Below, piece after piece: positions 7,820 through 19,156 of a stretch of DNA of 64,000 bases (positions within the stretch are counted from its first letter, which is position 1; every line of letters begins with the position of its first letter). The stretch is from Trichomonas vaginalis G3. Its lineage: Eukaryota; Parabasalia; Trichomonadida; Trichomonadidae. The stretch covers positions 27,729,896 to 27,793,895 of the forward strand of contig NC_067206.1 of the NCBI RefSeq assembly GCF_026262505.1, in the 5' to 3' direction. Made by a program: the position numbers and the translations under genes. The notes under the pieces are model-generated. The model had not been told where the DNA came from, searched no databases, and was given only the letters and a program-made list of their open reading frames with translations.

Positions 7820-9319
7820 AAAGTGCTATTGGTTTTGTAAACTTCTTTGCTCTCAATTCATCTGGACCGTCTCTGTCACCAGTATATTGTATTTGAACTG
7901 TACCAACAGTTGAAATACCACCCATAAAGTCTTCTGAGTCAGCAAATGGAATGCCAAGCCAAAAGTTTGAACGGTCTCCATTTGTATATTGAGTGTTTTG
8001 AGCTCCTGTATGGGTCCATACTTTCACATATGGCATAATAGAACTTTGCATTTCAGGGTTAATGGTTGTTGTGAAGTTGTTGTTAAAGTTCATAGCATCT
8101 AATGTCAAGTTGTATGACCTCATATCCTCAACTGTAGAATATTCTTCTCTTGGATAGTATTTGCCATCTATGTTTATATGGTATTTAATACCAGGGTTGT
8201 AGAAACAAGAATAGTCATTTATAGTTCGTCTGAACAGTACAAACATAGTATCTGCATGTTTCATTGCAGTTGTCAAAGCAATATCTGTTCTTGCACCTGG
8301 GTCAGCACTTTGGTTTCCAACTTCACCTGCAAAGTCTTTTGACAGATATTTGGTGTATAGGGAACATAAGTGGAACTGCAATATATTTGGCAGCTAAAGC
8401 ATTTGAAATATCTGGGTCCAACATATAGACTGCAAGTCTGCTTTCTATTCTCTTGCATTCAAATTTTTCGCATGTGAACTTAACTGGGTCCCAAGCAGTT
8501 CCAGCAGCATTGAAGTAGTAGTTTACTTCAGTGTTGAGGTTTGAGAAACCAAAGTCTAAGTCAACTTTGTCTTTGCAAAATTCAGCGAATGACGTTTGAT
8601 TTGCTCCTTTACGTCTGTAAGAGTGAATGGTCTTGCGTTGGTGCAATGACTAAGTTATTTTTGCTTGGAGTAAGTTCAATAGAAATTTTTCCTGCCCAGT
8701 TTGGCAAGTATCTTAAAAACCTGAAGATGAGGAAAGATGACAAAGGAACTCTAAGTTTCAGTTTTACTTTGGTTACTGCTGCTGCAGTTTGTCCAGAAAG
8801 GTTAACATAAACTCCTGGAACGTTAGGGTCAAGTCTTCTTATTTTCTCAATAGTTGCATACTGGTCTGTTTGTTCTCTAGCTTGTGGTTGTACTGAGTTT
8901 CTCAAAGCGAACCATTCATAGTTTGCCCATGTTACTGTTTGAACTAAGTCAGAGTTAGAATATATCTTATATCCCATGAAAACTTCTGGAGCATATTGGT
9001 ATCCGACATAGAAAATTCCATTGCAACCTTTCTTGTCAGACAACTTGGCAGAAGGTTTTATTTCAATGTCTTGTTCCACGTATAAGAATGAGTTGTCAAT
9101 AGAAATAATATGAAACCTGTCGCAAGCAATATCTACTGTTGTTGAAGAACCTTCTCCAAACTCACCTACGTTTCCATAAGAAACAGCAGTTGTATATTCG
9201 TAAGTTCCAGGAACTATTTCTGACCTTCTAATGGCATTGTCGCATTCGTTATACCATTCGGAAACATTTCCATTCATAGCATCCAAAAACTGTTGGCGTT
9301 TATTCTGAGCGGCGTACAT
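7713..9319 (-). pseudogene. Double-jelly-roll major capsid protein (fossil)
   Basis: About 1.6 kb of reverse-strand coding sequence, begins MYAAQNKRQQFLDAMNG, beta-rich, with many aromatic/Asn/Gly segments (GYKIYSNSDLVQTVTWANYE, NWAGKISIELTPSK, NFWLGIPFADSEDFMGG). A length near 530 residues, composition and position next to ATPase, helicase and penton genes fit the double-jelly-roll major capsid protein of Polintons. It is spread over three frames, so it is broken (about two breaks). Assignment is by synteny and strand-rich composition, not by an invariant motif. Confidence 0.65.
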
Positions 9320-9386
9320 TTCATATGAGTAAAAATATAGAATAGTTGGATTTATATGTCATAATAGAACCCACGTGGACCAAGCT

Positions 9387-12297
9387 TTACTTCTTCCTGA
9401 CTGAGTTTTTAACTCTTCTTTTTCCTTCATTGCCCTCTGCTTGAAGTTGTTGCATCTTTGCATTATGTTCATCTAGTATGTTGCAAATTTTCCATGCCCT
9501 TTTTGCCTTTGGGCTCTGGTCGCCCATCTCAGGTAACCTATATCCTAGAAAGAGTTGTCATAGTCTGTATTTGAGTCTTCGCGTATTGTTTGCATGACTC
9601 TTTCCTGAGTTTCCGGTTCAAGCTCTTCAAACAGTGCCTGTCCATATGGAATATGCTCGTTTCCAAATATATGTTTTTGTAGCCATTCTGGTTTTCTTTC
9701 CATGTTACCAACTATATCTTTGTGAATGGGAAAGCTTTTACCCAATCTTTCAGTCTTGCGTCGTTTATTTCTGTAGTTGGTTTTATTTTGTCAAGGAACA
9801 TGTTTTTCAATACTAACATTTCATTTGGTACTGTCCATTTGAGTTTTTCTTAAATATTCATCCCTTCTCGGTTCATTGTCTGCAAAGTAAGTTTTTATGA
9901 CATTTTGTAAACTTTCGTTTGCAAGGTCATGTACAATAGGTTCTCTTCCTTCGCTGTCCATAACTTTCTTTCTAAACTCTTCACCAAATATACCATCTCT
10001 ATGGTTCTGTGTAGTTCTTTGAGATAAATGTTCTAGAACGTCAGGTGTTATATTTCCATCAGCCATGTTCATTTCATACTGGTTCAAAATATCTGCATCT
10101 TTCATATCTTTCAATGGCATTAAAGCCGCGCTGAAAATACCAGCTACATCTGGTTCACCATTCACTTCCATTGCGTCTACAACTTCTTGGAATTGTGGTT
10201 GTAAGTTTATGAACCACCTATCCGGATTAGCTTTATGACCCCATCTCATTGTAGTTCCATCGTCTGCAGAAACAAAAGTAGGTTTGTTTCCATCTTGGTT
10301 AGGTTCTGAATGAACTTTAAACAATGTTTCATTTCTATATGTTTCTTGAAATTTAACCTTTTATTTTCACCGAGTTCATCCGAAGATTGAACGTTAAATG
10401 CTCGTAAGTAAAAAGGGTTGTTGTATTTGTGTACATTTTTTTTCAGTTCTTCCATTCTATGCTGAATATTTTCATCTGGTGTTGGAGTCTTTTGTATGTC
10501 GGCAAACATTTTTCGATATTCTTCTACTATGTCAGCCGAATTTTTTTTTAGACTCTTGGAAATATTCCATATTCTCCGCATACTCTTGTTGAGGGTCAAG
10601 ATTTTTCGGCTGTTCCAAATCTTCATCTAGTTCTGTGAAGTTAGTTTCCAAAGGAAGGACTTGTTCGTTTCCTTCAGGCTCTTCTAGCTGTTGTTGCTGA
10701 ACTATTTCTTCCATGTCTGGTTGTATCTGAACTTCTTCCTGTGGAGTTTCTTGTACCTCATCTGCTGGCATTTCATATATTCCGAGACCGTTTTCAACAA
10801 TTTCCCTATCTACGTCATCCGCATTCATAAGCCTTTCTTCTTTCGTTCCGTCTCTATTTTTTACGCGTTTCATGAAGAGAGTTGAATTATCATTTAGCTC
10901 TGACACCAAATATCTCGGAGTAAATTCAGTCATGTCATTTGGATGATATGCTATTAAATCATATCCCTTAGCGAGCTTGTATTTTCCAGGTTTGAAATTA
11001 TATCCCATTTGGTGCTGAACCATAAAGCTAAATAGGTTCGGGTCAGTATTTCCTTCCTTGAACTTTCTAATAGCTTCTTTATATCTGTCACTAAAGTCAA
11101 CAGTATCTGGGAAACCACACTCTTCCTTAAGCATTTTTAAGAATTCTTGGTTTCCTTGTTCTCTACTTCTTTTATGTCCTTGCTCTGTTTGTGGTGCAGT
11201 GTTTTGAACTGTTGGTTGTGGTGCAGTGTTTTGAACTGTTGGTTGTTGTGCAGGGTTTTGAACTGTTGGTTGTGGAGGTGGCTGTTGTGCTGGATTTTGA
11301 ACTGTTGGTTGTTGTGTTGGGTTTGGTGCATGCCTGTGTCTGTGTCCATGTGACGATGTAAATGTTCTAGGTAGTCCTGGTGCAGGTGCTTCTCTTGGAG
11401 GGTTTGGTGGTATATAAGTTCCACCAGCTGGCACATATGTTCCATCTGCAGCGTAATGTCCTACCTGACTTTTCGTTCTTAAGAAAGCATTTACTAGGTC
11501 TGTTTTGGTCTGTTGTAACTCTTTTTCTTGACTTTTCACAACAGTTGCTCTAACGGCGTCATAGGCACTTTGAACTGCCTGTCTCGTTGCTGCATCTGTT
11601 ATTTTCGTCATATTTTGTGCTACTTCCTTTAACTCTTTGTCGAAACCTTCAGACTTCAGTTTCTTTCCAGATGAGAAGTCGTTCACTTGTTTCACCTTAC
11701 TATGAAGAGCTTCGAAGGCGTTCTTAAAAGTCAGCATTCATTAAAGCTTCATTTGAACTGTCTTCATCCGCTTGTATTTTTGTCCTTATTGACCCTATAA
11801 GTTGGGCTGCTTTAGCGTTGGCTTGGGCATCTAACCAGTCATTGTTAGCTTTTATATATTCTGCGCTTTTCATTGCCTTTTGCATAGCCGCGTCGTTATT
11901 TTTACTTTCTTGTGCTAAGTTTTCATACTGTACGGTTTGGTTTTGCAACTGTAAAAGTTTTTCTGCCTTTACATTTGCTTCAACTTCTTTTTATACTCAT
12001 CGCTATCCATATATGTCTTCAGGGCTTTTTGTTTTATCTCTTCATCTTTCAGTATTTTATATTGAGTAGTATGGTTTTTCAAATTTATAACATCTTGTTC
12101 CATTTTTGCTACTTCTGCTGCTTTTTCTGACACTTTTTTTGCATATTCCTCTGTACTTAGTTCTTTCAGTTGTTCTTCTTTCTTCTTTTTCTCTACGTTT
12201 AACTCATTGAGTTTCTTTGTGTGTCTGTCATATTCTAGTTTCTTTTCGTTTTCACTTATTTGTTTCTGTATGTCTATGTTTGACTTTTTGACATCTG
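9387..12297 (-). pseudogene. Large coiled-coil / Pro-Gln-rich Polinton gene(s), fossil
   Basis: Reverse-strand coding sequence fills this stretch but is scattered over several frames, so it is broken (several breaks). Recognisable parts, from its N-terminal side: a long Lys/Glu/Gln coiled coil (about 11.7-12.3 kb), a Thr/Pro-rich linker with tandem NPAQQPTVQ-like repeats (11.2-11.35 kb), an acidic Gln/Glu-rich segment, and a final basic tail (KRRVKNSVRKK). It may be one gene of nearly 1000 codons or two. Mavericks of this organism group are reported to carry large coiled-coil proteins of unknown, possibly virion, function. I cannot see protease or integrase motifs. Confidence 0.5.
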
Positions 12298-12585
12298 TTA
12301 TTTGATTTTGAGTGAACTCAAATTCATTTGACTTTGAGGGTTATAAGCTGTTCCGTCTGCAGCTCCACCATAGCCTGCCATTTTCGCTAAAAGTGCCGCT
12401 CTTAAACCTCCACTCTGTGCACCAACAACTCGGTTTAAAAGCATAGGATTGCTTGACATTTGTTGCAACATAGTGGGGTCATTCAGCATTTGTTGTTGCA
12501 ACTGTTGTTGTGGTGTCAGTCTTACTATTGGATGTTTCAATGCTCTCTTCCTCTTACGTATATTCTTACGTAGCTTACGTGGCAT
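12298..12585 (-). CDS. Small basic protein, possible DNA-condensing core protein
   Basis: 95 residues. The N-terminal 20 are extremely basic (PRKLRKNIRKRKRALKH). The middle is rich in Gln/Met/Leu (QQQLQQQMLNDPTMLQQM) and the end Gly/Ala/Ser-rich. The segment MAGYGG matches the (M/I/L)XGX-G consensus cleaved by adenovirus-type proteases. Known: adenoviral core peptides are small, Arg/Lys-rich and processed at such sites, and Polintons usually encode a related protease. A packaged-DNA-binding role is therefore plausible but inferred. It looks whole and lies next to the right-end repeats. Confidence 0.5.
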   Translation of the reverse strand: MPRKLRKNIRKRKRALKHPIVRLTPQQQLQQQMLNDPTMLQQMSSNPMLLNRVVGAQSGGLRAALLAKMAGYGGAADGTAYNPQSQMNLSSLKIK

Positions 12586-12635
12586 TTTAAGTGAAGTTAA
12601 AAAGCGGTTTTTGACAGATGTTTATATGACACTTC

Positions 12636-13420
12636 TTCGTAAAGACTTTGTTGAGATTTCTTCGTAAATGAGTGTAAATGACCCAAAAATAATGTTTAGG
12701 TGAAGAGGTGAGATTTCACCTCTTTTTTCACCTCATTTCTCACCTCTTGAATTTTCATGAATTTCTTCGTAAAGACTTTGTTAAGACTTCTTCATCTAAT
12801 TTCTCATGAACTTTCTTGTCTATGTTTTGTCAAGATTTCATCGTAAAGACTTTGTTGAGATTTCTTCGTAAAGACTTTGTCAAGATTTCATCGTAAAGAC
12901 TTTGTTGAGATTTCTTCGTAAATGACCCTAGTAGTATATTTTTGGTGTAAATTTCATGAAAATTCAAGAGGGTGAAAAATTAGGTGAAAAAACAGGTGAA
13001 ATCTCACCTCTTCACCTAAACATTATTTTTGGTGTAAATTTCATGAAAATTCAAGAGGTGAGAAAAGAGGTGAAAAAACAGGTGAAATCTCACCTCTTCA
13101 CCTAAACATTATTTTTGGTGTAAAATTCATGAAAATTCACGAGGTGAAAAATTAGGTGAAAAAACAGGTGAAATCTCACCTCTTCACCTAAACATTATTT
13201 TTGTCTGATTTTACGAAGAAGTCTTGACAAAACATTTACGAAGAAGAAGTCTTGACAAAACATTTACGAAGAAGTCTTGACAAAACATTTACGAAGAAGA
13301 AGTCTTGACAAAACATTTACGAAGAAGAAGTCTTGACAAAACATTTACGAAGAAGTCTTGACAAAGTCTTTACGATGAAGTTTTGACAAAACATTTACGA
13401 TGAAATCATGACAAAACATG
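12636..13420. repeat. Polinton-1 right-end satellite and hairpin modules
   Basis: 12640-12930 is built of TTCTTCGTAAAGACTTTGTTGA-like units. At about 12700, 12990, 13070 and 13150 are AGGTGA..TCACCT hairpin modules, each followed by TAAACATTATTTTTG. 13205-13410 is a 25-bp array (TTTACGAAGAAGTCTTGACA plus AAACA). The same 25-bp unit fills kilobases of Polinton-3. No gene is seen in 12586-13535. Confidence 0.8.
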
Positions 13421-13496
13421 AAAACATATATAATTTGTGAAAAGCTCCTGGAAGACCCGTATATATAAAAACTTCATTTATACTCATCAACTTCAA

Positions 13497-13527
13497 AGGC
13501 TAGAAGGCACGAAGTGCCTGGAAGCCT
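13497..13527. other. Terminal hairpin of Polinton-1
   Basis: AGGCT(13497-13501) pairs with AGCCT(13523-13527), and AGGCAC(13505-13510) pairs with GTGCCT(13514-13519) around a GAA loop. Read from the element end, the loop region is GGCACTTCGTGCC. It is homologous in position and core to the hairpins at the ends of Polinton-2 and Polinton-3. Confidence 0.7.
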
Positions 13528-13532
13528 CACTA

Positions 13533-13534
<2 letters not shown>

Positions 13535-13567
<33 letters not shown>
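13535..13567 (+). repeat. 33-T homopolymer at the Polinton-1 junction
   Basis: An uninterrupted T run that abuts the inferred CT terminus. It could hide the 6-bp target duplication, and its exact length is open to assembly error. Confidence 0.8.
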
Positions 13568-13569
<2 letters not shown>

Positions 13570-13847
13570 TTCGCTTTGTTAAGGTGAAACATAAAGATAA
13601 TCACACATACTTTATTCAAGTTTTCAAACTTCAATAATTTGATATCCGAAATTCCTGCTTTAATGCTTAATTTTGTTTCTTTTCATTCCAATCATATATT
13701 AACCATCATCGCTACACAAATTGTAAATTGTGTAAAACAACAATTCAAGGAATTTCGGTTGCAATGTATGAACAATGTTAGCATCTAAGCACTTAAAATA
13801 GATCATATCAAAATTATTGACCATCACTCAAACTCAAAGTTTCCACT

Positions 13848-13857
13848 TCACATTTCG
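13848..13857 (+). promoter_or_regulatory. Initiator-like TCACATTTC
   Basis: TCACATTTC with the A about 8 bases before the ATG at 13858 fits the trichomonad initiator (TCA followed by pyrimidine/AT), which directs transcription start very close to the start codon. Confidence 0.55.
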
Positions 13858-16800
13858 ATGAGTGACAGTCTTACTATAAATTATGAATACACTGCAGATC
13901 ATATCAACGATTATGTTCAAGCAGAAACCTTTTTTCATCTGTTTGATGTCGAAGACATTCCAAAGATATTGAAAAATTTAAAATTCTCAGCGAATGACTT
14001 CGTCACTCTTATTATGCAATCACACAATACAATTACATCAAGCGAATTATATATTTGTACAAGAAAAGCTAACGTTTCTGTTAAAAACTTGGATGAAGTC
14101 ATCTCAACATTGAAATCTGTCAAAACGTACATGAAACTCGGAGTTCTCAATGGAATTGTTGATTTTTTAGATAACACAGAGAAGGAAATATCCGATACTA
14201 CAGAAAAGATTCAAAAACTACAAGAAGAATTAATTGAAGCTAAAAAAATAAAAGTGACATCGATACCCTAGAACTTCGAAATAAACTCAATGAAATTACA
14301 AGAGAAAATGATTCATTAGCAGGAGAACTCCGAAAAACAGAAAGAGCTTACTTGCAAGCCACTGAAGAAAATAGCAAATTAAAGAGAGAAATCAAAAACT
14401 TATCTATGCCACCACTACCGTCCAATACAAATAATGGAGATACGAGCCAATTAATGTCTGAACTCCAAAAAGTCCAAAGATCTTATATGCAACTAAATCA
14501 AGAAAACGTCAAATTAAAAGTTGATTATCAAGAGAAAGAAAGAAAAGTGAAACAATTGACAGATGAAATTAACTTATTAAATAAGAGACTCAAAGACAGA
14601 AGCAGTAATGACGGAGAGATCAGCAACTTGGAGAAAGAACTTCAAGAAAAAGAAAAAATGCTCAATCAACTTACAGAAGAAAACAACCGATTAAAGAAAA
14701 CGCTCGAAGTCAACAATATGGTACCATTACTACCCCTACCAGCATCACGTCAATCACCACCATCCTCATCCATGCCTCCAATGCCACCATTCCCTTCACC
14801 ACCATCCTCATCCCTGCCTCCACCACCACCAATTCAACCTCGTTATCAACGTTCACCATCACTACCTCCACCATCCTCATCATTTCCTCCTCCACCATCC
14901 TCATCACTTCCTCCTCCACCATTAATGCAGCCAATTCCACAGCTAAACCAAAATAACGAAGAAATCGACCAATTAAAGGAAGAACTCAGTGATATCAAAA
15001 AATCTTACCAGGAAGTTAAGAAAGAGAACTTAAAATTAAGATTTGATTTCCAAAACGTTGAAGAAAATCTCAAAGTATTGCGTGAAGAAAATAACAAATT
15101 AAAGCAGGAAAGAAGTGGCAATCAAACGAGCGTAGATATCGAATCATTAAAGAAAGAGCTTCAAGAAAAAGAAACAAAACTCAAACAAATTATAGAAGAA
15201 AACAACCAATTAAAGGAAAAGCTCGAACTCAGAAATACGGTACCATCATTACCTCCACCACCATCTTCATATTTGCCTCCACCACCACCAATAAAACCAC
15301 CTCCACCACCACGACAAGCACAACAAACACCATCTTCATCACTTCCACCTCCTCCACCACAGCTAAACCAAAATCACAAAGACATCGACCAATTAAAGGG
15401 AGAACTCAACGTATTGCGTGAAGAAAATAACAAATTAAGACAGGAACTTCAAGAAAGAAGTGGCAATCAAAATGGCGTAGAGCTTCAAGAAGAAATCAAC
15501 AAATTAAAGAGAAATCTACAAGACAGAGAAAGGATGATCTATCAATTTAATGAAGAAAACAATGTGTTAAAGAGAGAAATCAAAGAATTAGAAAATTACA
15601 GCAATGCTGATGGCGCTGATGTCGACAAGAAATTGAAGAAGAAACTCCAAGAAAAAGAGAAGAAACTCAATGAAACTTCCGACGAAAACAAGAAATTAAA
15701 GAGAGAGATTAAACACAAAGATAAACAGATCAAAGAAATTACAGAAGAAAACAACAAATTAAAGAAGACGCAAAGCCAATTTAACCAAGAAAACAAGAAG
15801 TTATTGGAAACATTCCAAGACAGAGAAAGAAAATTCATTGATATGACTGAAGAAGTCAACAAATTAAAGAAAGATCTACAAACCAGAGAAAAGATGATTT
15901 ATCAATATAACGAAGAAAACAACTTATTAAAGAGACAACTCCAAGAAGTTGGAAGTGTTGAGGAAGTTGATGAACTCCAAAGCAAACTTAGCAAACTTCA
16001 AGAAGAAAACAACAAATTAAAGTCAGATCTCCAGAGCGCTTACACAAGAATAAGTAAACTTGAAACATCAATTAGGGAATATGAAGAAAAACTTCATAAC
16101 CTGGAATGTGTTTACTCACAAATTGATCAAGAAAATACCCAATTAAGAAGGGAAAGCCATGAAAATGATGGAGAGACTGGTGAAGACAAAGCAGTCCTAG
16201 CAAAAATTGAGGAACTTAAGAAATCCGATGATTTCGAAAGTATTTATAATTTCCTTGATGAAAATTCATCAAATGAAAATCATTGGGTTATGAAAAAAGC
16301 ATGTGAAAACGGTCTCTGGAAGAAAACAGCTCCAAAAGCATCCAAATGGGATGATGAAAAGAATATACTTCATATTGCAAGCGAAAAAGGTAATGTTAAA
16401 CTTGTCAAAGGTCTTGTTTTAGGCGGCGCTGATAAAGAAACAAGAAGTTATTATAAATATACTCCACTCATGCGTGCATCATATTGCGGCCAACTTGAAG
16501 TTGCTACATACCTTGTTTCTGCTGGAGCTAAAATAGATGCAAAGGATGGCTACGGATGGGAATCAATCATTTTCGCGGCATCTCGTGGCCAACTTGAAGT
16601 TGTAAAGTTCCTTATCGCTGTCGGAGCAAACATAGAAACAAAGAATAATAATGACAATACTCCACTCATTGCTGCAGCAGCTGGCAGCCATCTCCCTACA
16701 GTTCAATATCTTGTCTCCGTTGGTGCTAAAAAAGAAGCAAAGAATATGTATGGATATACTCCACTCATAAGTTCATGTCTTAGTGGCAGTCTTGATGTTG

Positions 16801-17009
16801 TTAAATACCTTATATCAGTTGGAGCCAATAAAGAAGCAACTGATAATGATGGAAAAACTCCACTCATTATATCAGCAGAGAGTGGTTTTCTTGACATTGT
16901 CAAATATCTTGTCTCTGTAGGAGTTAATAAGGAGGCAAAGAGCAATTATGGAACTACTGCACTTGAATGCGCAAAAGACAATGTTAAAAAATATCTACTT
17001 TCTGTGTAA
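13858..17009 (+). CDS. Coiled-coil, proline-rich, ankyrin-repeat protein with a frameshift
   Basis: The first 137 codons (starting MSDSLTINYEYTADHIN) resemble the N-terminal helical domain (DUF3447-like) of trichomonad ankyrin proteins. The frame then changes at an A7 run (14242-14248), and the next frame stays open from there to the TAA at 17007-17009. It includes the TTG at 14352 and is not a separate gene. After the shift come a long Glu/Lys/Asn/Leu coiled coil, two poly-Pro tracts (around 14.72-14.94 and 15.25-15.36 kb) like formin FH1 segments, more coiled coil, and six full plus one partial ankyrin repeats (about 16360-17000; TPLxxA..G.L.VVKYL). The product is probably a cytoskeletal or scaffold protein. 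The frameshift may be a sequencing slip in the A run or real decay. Confidence 0.75.
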
Positions 17010-17796
17010 TCCAAGTAATCCAATCATCGGAAATGTATTATCATTCGTTTTATATAAAATTTATATATTATATGGAAATTGACTTTTTTTTTCAATATAC
17101 GTGGGAAGCAGAATCATTCATAAGATAACTCATATTTAAAGTTGCACTTACCACTTTCTGACATTCGCTCAATTTTTTTGACACATATGCTTTATATCCT
17201 AATTTTCTATGATATAAAGTTAAAATTTTTGATCGATGAAAAGTTATTATAATTCATTACCTAGTACCTCATATGACTGTTATACTTTTTTGTTATTAAA
17301 ATAAAGATATGTTGATATTATAAGAGCATGTCAGAAAGTGGTAAGTGCAGCCTTAATTCCTCAAACATTTTTTAATGATAAATAAAGCTCTGTTTCTCTT
17401 GTATTTTGTATGATATTAATATGATGAAAGACTATTTTTAAAAGGTCCTTTATGCAAGATATGAATATGGGGACAAAATAAGCTTTTTAACTGGATCTCA
17501 ATTCAATTACATTAATTTATTATTGTTTCATTTGAAATATGATAACAAATAACCAGCATTATGCTAATATATGAATAATTTATCTTACTCGTTCCATGGA
17601 CTTAATTTAGACTTGAGATTTTGATTGAATATTTCATGAAAACCTTAAGAAATAATGATTATTAGTTCCAAATAGTATAAATATATTATTCGACAAGGTG
17701 GAACCTAATTGTAAACACTCTATTTTTTGTCACTTTTCCCATCACATTATAATAGTTCGCTTAGAAAAAAAATTTTTTAGAAAGTAAAAAAATTTA
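17010..17796. other. Intergenic, holds one MITE
   Basis: AT-rich spacer between the ankyrin gene and RPN11. Apart from the MITE at 17139-17353 I see no gene. TCACTTTTCCCATCA at about 17729 resembles an initiator but lies some 70 bases before the RPN11 ATG. Confidence 0.6.
17139..17353. mobile_element. MITE copy 1 with TA target duplication
   Basis: The ends are inverted: the left reads AAGTTGCACTTACCACTTTC and the right, reversed, reads AGGCTGCACTTACCACTTTC, both continuing TGACAT. TA dinucleotides flank it (17137-17138 and 17354-17355). It is 215 bp with no coding capacity. The TA duplication suggests a Tc1/mariner-type transposase. A sister copy lies at 22426-22619. Confidence 0.75.
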
Positions 17797-18714
17797 ATGT
17801 TCGATCATGATACTTTCGCTATGGAAGGCATGAGAACTCAGCCAGCCCACTTTGATACATCAGAAACAGTTTATGTTAGCGGAATGGCATTGCTTAAAAT
17901 GCTCAAACATGGAAAATCTGGAATCCCACTTGAAGTCTGCGGTTTAATGCTTGGACGCTTCATTGATGACTATACAGTTCATGTTGTTGATGTATTCCCT
18001 GTTCCATCAACAGGAACAGGCACTGCTGTTGAAGCAATTGATGAAGTTTATCAAATAAGTATGACAAAAATGCTTAAATCCGTTGGTAGACAAGAGGATG
18101 TTATTGGCTGGTACCATTCTCACCCCGGATTTGGCGTCTGGCTTTCAAATGTCGATATCAACCAACAACTTTACTGGGAAAAAATCAACCCCAGGTGTAT
18201 CGCTGTTGTCGTTGATCCAGTACAATCCGTTCGCGGCAAGGTAATTATCGGAGCCTTCCGCTGCATCCCACAAAATCAAATGACCTTCCAGCCAAATACA
18301 GAACCACGCGAAACTACATCATTCATAGGATCCCTTGAAAAGCCATCTATCAAGGCCCTTGTTCGCGGTCTAAACAAACTTTATTACCAACTTCCAGTTG
18401 CATACAAAATGAATACATTCGAACAACAGATGCTCATGTCATTAAATAGACCAACTTGGGTTGCAGGATTCGATCTTCCAAGTTTTGTTTCTCGTGAAAA
18501 ACAAGAACTTACAAAGATAAAGAGAATGACCGATTGCGTCGATAATTACAGACATTCTATCATCGAGGAAGAATCCCTTACATCTTCCGAGTACGAAACT
18601 AGACACGTCGGCAAAGTCGATCCAAAACAATATATTAAGGAGAATGCTGAAGAGATTTCTGAGAAAGAGGCTTCACAACTTATTCGCTTGTCTATAGATG
18701 GAACAGCGTTTTAA
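17797..18714 (+). CDS. RPN11: 26S proteasome lid deubiquitinase Rpn11 (PSMD14)
   Basis: 305 residues, the usual family length. The MPN+ domain covers about 25-165. It shows the upstream Glu (LEVCGLMLG), then the JAMM zinc motif HSHPGFGVWLSNVD (His-X-His-Pro-X7-Ser-X2-Asp), and flanking blocks GWYHSHP and CIAVVVDPVQSVRGK that are diagnostic for Rpn11 rather than Csn5. Known: it removes ubiquitin chains as substrates enter the proteasome, in the lid next to Rpn8. All zinc ligands are present. The C-terminal helical tail for lid assembly is intact. The gene looks functional. Confidence 0.97.
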   Translation: MFDHDTFAMEGMRTQPAHFDTSETVYVSGMALLKMLKHGKSGIPLEVCGLMLGRFIDDYTVHVVDVFPVPSTGTGTAVEAIDEVYQISMTKMLKSVGRQEDVIGWYHSHPGFGVWLSNVDINQQLYWEKINPRCIAVVVDPVQSVRGKVIIGAFRCIPQNQMTFQPNTEPRETTSFIGSLEKPSIKALVRGLNKLYYQLPVAYKMNTFEQQMLMSLNRPTWVAGFDLPSFVSREKQELTKIKRMTDCVDNYRHSIIEEESLTSSEYETRHVGKVDPKQYIKENAEEISEKEASQLIRLSIDGTAF

Positions 18715-19156
18715 AAATTGTAAAAAATAATGTATCTTTATCTTAAATTTAAGTTTTTTTTTTAATATTTACTAGAATCTGACAATTTATGAAGGCTCAA
18801 AGGCGTAATGGGCTCATCAATTTTGTAATTTTGTAAAATAAAAAGGCTTTATTCGAAAATTTCCAAAATTAGATGATAATATTATGAAAATTAGAGACGT
18901 TAATCGTTATTTCCTATAAGTTATATCCTTAGACCTTATCAAAAATGCTATTCTCAATCGATATTATTGATGTGATTAAGATTTCGATTTCAATAATAAC
19001 TGTAAATACACAAGTCAGCCTATCTTAGTACTTAACACAGAGCTATTGATCTACAATGAGAGATTCTGCATTTATTAATTTTTTTGTATCAATTTGGAAA
19101 AAAATCACGCATGGAGATTATAAAAAAATATTAAGAAAACAAACATTTTATAATAT
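18715..19156. other. Intergenic, nothing recognised
   Basis: AT-rich spacer between the convergent ends of RPN11 and the bromodomain gene. No repeat, RNA gene or open frame of note. Confidence 0.5.

Larger units (their letters stand above)
1..13535. mobile_element. Polinton-1 (Maverick), right part; left end lies outside the window
   Basis: Seen: consecutive genes for KilA-N-type proteins, a packaging ATPase, an SF3 helicase, a penton-like protein, a major-capsid-like protein, a large coiled-coil protein and a small basic protein, followed by about 0.9 kb of satellite and hairpin repeats. The right end is read at 13535, where the reverse strand begins AGGTAGTG, like the AGTTAGTAT ends of the two other Polintons here. 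The flank is a poly-T run, so a TTTTTT target duplication is likely but cannot be proved. Known: Polintons are 15-20 kb, have AG..CT ends and 6-bp duplications, and carry ATPase, capsid, protease, protein-primed polymerase and integrase genes. The last three are not visible and probably lie to the left. At least three genes are broken, so the element is a decayed copy, though not very old because many frames remain open. Confidence 0.85.
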
